Shown here one piece after another: positions 62,431-64,000 of a stretch of 64,000 bases of DNA (position 1 is the first letter of the stretch; each line of letters begins with the position of its first letter). The position numbers and the translations under genes were made by a program. The notes under the pieces are model-generated. The model ran no database searches. It worked only from the letters and a program-made list of their open reading frames with translations, and was not told the origin of the DNA. The DNA lies in the NCBI GenBank assembly GCA_934229785.1, contig CAKQEA010000008.1, forward strand, positions 22,070 through 86,069, written 5' to 3'. The DNA comes from an uncultured Anaeroplasmataceae bacterium (GTDB lineage: Bacteria; Bacillota_I; Bacilli_A; Acholeplasmatales; Anaeroplasmataceae).

Positions 62431-63666
62431 TTACATGCATTCTTTAATTGCACGTGGTAAATACTTACATTCTGAAGTACTAATTGCTGAAATTGTCACT
62501 CTTAAAACATTACCCATTGGAATAATATGAATATTTCTTTTAACTAACCTTTTATAAACTTCATCTGCATTTTTACATGGAATTGTAATAAAGAAACCAC
62601 ATTCAAATGGTAAAGTCTTAAGACCACATTCATTAGCTGATGCTAAAAATGTATTAGCCCTAGAAATCAAAATATTTCTAGCATTTTCAAGTTCAGCCTC
62701 AAATTTAATTCTCTTTTCATTATCTAATACGACATGTTCAATAATGCTCATACCTAGATTAGTTGAATTACTCCATTTAGAACGAGAAGAAAACTTATTA
62801 GCACTATTAAATTCATCAATATCACGTTGATTCTTGCATACAGCAATCTGAGCACCAATTCTTACACCATATAGCGCTAAAGTCTTAGAACCAGAAAAAG
62901 CCATAACAACCATAACAGAATCATTAATATTTTCATATAATCTAATATTCTTTCTTGTACTTTCAAAGCCACCAGCAGCATAATCAATATAAGCCATATC
63001 ATGAACCAAAATGATTGGAGTTCCATCCATTGATAATTCATTAATAATATCAATTAGCTTAACCCACTCCTCATGCTTCATAGTATAACCAGTAGGATTA
63101 TGACAGGGATCATTAATAACTAATAAAACTCTACCCTGATTCTTTTTTAAGTTAATCATTTTTTCTTTAATATCAGCTAAATCTAAGACACCTAAGTCAT
63201 TAAATAAATTATATGTTTCATAGCCTAAATCAGATTCATAGGCAATTTGCTTATAATTTCCCCACATATATGATGGGATCAAAACCTTATCACCTTCATT
63301 TAAATAATTAGTAAATGTATTAGATAAAGCTCCAGTACCACCAGGAGTAGCCATTACACCAACATGCATTTTACCCACAAATTCATCATAATATTCTCTA
63401 AAAACCCAACGCTTAATTGCCTCATGAAAATTTTTACTACCAGGCGTAGATGCATATGCATATTTCTCATCATTAGATAATTCACTTAAAGCCTCATCTA
63501 CACTCTTAAAGGTAAAAAGCTTTCCACTTTCATCATAAAACATACCAATTGTGGCATTTATAACTGAAGGATTCTTTTTCTTTTCTTCTTTTGCAATAGC
63601 ACCTAAAGTAATAATATTACTTTTATCCTCTTTACAAATACTTCTTTTTCCTAATAAACTCACCAT
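62431..63666 (-). CDS. PLP-dependent class I/II aminotransferase
   Basis: This fold-type I aminotransferase (411 residues) is related to aspartate/aromatic aminotransferases. Visible are YASTPGSKNFHEAI, ATPGGTGALSNTFTNYL, NDPCHNPTGY (cofactor-ring Asn and Asp contacts), HDMAYIDY, and the Schiff-base lysine in AFSGSKTLALYGVRIG; the Arg for the alpha-carboxylate is in VLRVTISAI. The amino-donor specificity cannot be told. The ATG at 63666 is chosen over the adjacent TTG; AGTAGGTG lies before it. Confidence 0.88.
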   Translation of the reverse strand: MVSLLGKRSICKEDKSNIITLGAIAKEEKKKNPSVINATIGMFYDESGKLFTFKSVDEALSELSNDEKYAYASTPGSKNFHEAIKRWVFREYYDEFVGKMHVGVMATPGGTGALSNTFTNYLNEGDKVLIPSYMWGNYKQIAYESDLGYETYNLFNDLGVLDLADIKEKMINLKKNQGRVLLVINDPCHNPTGYTMKHEEWVKLIDIINELSMDGTPIILVHDMAYIDYAAGGFESTRKNIRLYENINDSVMVVMAFSGSKTLALYGVRIGAQIAVCKNQRDIDEFNSANKFSSRSKWSNSTNLGMSIIEHVVLDNEKRIKFEAELENARNILISRANTFLASANECGLKTLPFECGFFITIPCKNADEVYKRLVKRNIHIIPMGNVLRVTISAISTSECKYLPRAIKECM

Positions 63667-63726
63667 CAAGCACCTACTTTACATATAATAAACAACCAAT
63701 ATATATTATATGTTTAGAAAAACAAA

Positions 63727-63748
63727 AAGGCAAGAATTAACTTGCCTT
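63727..63748 (-). terminator. terminator of the Hsp20 gene
   Basis: AAGGCAAG pairs with CTTGCCTT around a six-base loop, with TTTTTGTTTTT following on the minus strand. Confidence 0.8.
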
Positions 63749-63775
63749 AAAGTATCATCATTCAATAATTATAAA

Positions 63776-64000
63776 TTATTCAATGGCAATAGTTTTCTTA
63801 GTATTTACTTGAGCCTTTTTGCCAACACAAATCATTAAGATGCCATCAGAAAGCTTTGCCTTAACATTTGACTCATCACCATTTTCAAGATAAAAGCTAC
63901 GTGAATAATCATAAACAGAACGCTCCTTACAAATGTAATTCTTTTTCTCATCATTTTTCTCTTCTTTTACCCTTTTAACATCTATTGTTAATGTTTGATC
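63776..64000 (-). CDS. Hsp20 small heat-shock protein (C-terminal 74 residues, N-terminus beyond window)
   Basis: The readable part starts DQTLTIDVKRVKEEKN and contains ERSVYDYSRSFYL, VKAKLSDGILMICVGK and KTIAIE. These are strands of the alpha-crystallin domain of ATP-independent holdase chaperones. The IxI-like C-terminal motif appears as IAIE. The frame continues to the window edge, so promoter and N-terminal arm are not seen. Confidence 0.88.
   Translation of the reverse strand, partial: DQTLTIDVKRVKEEKNDEKKNYICKERSVYDYSRSFYLENGDESNVKAKLSDGILMICVGKKAQVNTKKTIAIE

Overview
This window comes from a very AT-rich, low-GC Bacillota chromosome. The gene content suggests an uncultured member of class Bacilli, close to the Erysipelotrichales or Mollicutes-related gut lineages. 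This placement rests on strong AGGAGG ribosome sites, TTGACA/TATAAT promoters, the lipoteichoic-acid synthase family enzyme, Mini-III RNase, DUF1846 protein, ROK glucokinase and Rnf complex. UGA is a stop codon (cysS ends with it) and UGG encodes Trp, so the code is standard. No rRNA, tRNA, CRISPR array or intact insertion sequence was seen.

Layout. 1-5.4 kb (minus): a P-type ATPase cut by the window edge, mrnC, cysS and a GLUG-repeat lipoprotein. 5.6-10.5 kb (plus): a two-protein 2-hydroxyacyl-CoA dehydratase/activase system and a Crp/Fnr-like regulator. 10.5-14.6 kb (minus): two GGDEF-EAL proteins, the first preceded by a c-di-GMP-riboswitch-like leader that lacks one helix. 14.8-29.0 kb (minus): a four-gene exported operon of three small proteins with TasA/camelysin-like N-termini and one 3828-residue GLUG-repeat giant. 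It is controlled by a complete c-di-GMP-I (GEMM) riboswitch fused to an intrinsic terminator. 29.15-31.27 kb: a tandem duplication without large genes. Each copy carries two type I toxin-antitoxin-like modules, each a tiny membrane peptide on the minus strand with a convergent plus-strand sRNA. 31.4-34.2 kb: a Ca/Mn-type P-ATPase under a yybP-ykoY manganese riboswitch. 34.4-51.2 kb: mostly housekeeping genes (rlmI, mfd, pth, prs, a GGDEF cyclase, an FAD oxidoreductase, an Lrp regulator, glucokinase), with unrecognised membrane and coiled-coil proteins and a chimeric ATPase-TPR gene between them. 51.2-57.5 kb: glyA and an rnfCDGEA(x)B operon with a strongly shortened RnfB. 57.6-64 kb: an LtaS-like synthase, class II aldolase with cre-like sites, DUF1846 protein, an aminotransferase and a partial Hsp20.

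How the genes fit together. The most coherent theme is c-di-GMP. The window has one diguanylate cyclase with an intact GGDEF motif (37 kb), one phosphodiesterase with an intact EAL domain and dead GGDEF, and one protein with both domains degenerate. It also has a textbook c-di-GMP riboswitch on a surface-fibre and giant-protein operon, and a P2-less relative of that riboswitch in the leader of the phosphodiesterase gene. This is consistent with a feedback-controlled surface-attachment programme. The second theme is the tandem toxin-peptide array directly upstream of that operon.

Several annotated starts differ from the longest reading frame because an upstream Shine-Dalgarno or RNA element decides them. 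These are noted entry by entry.
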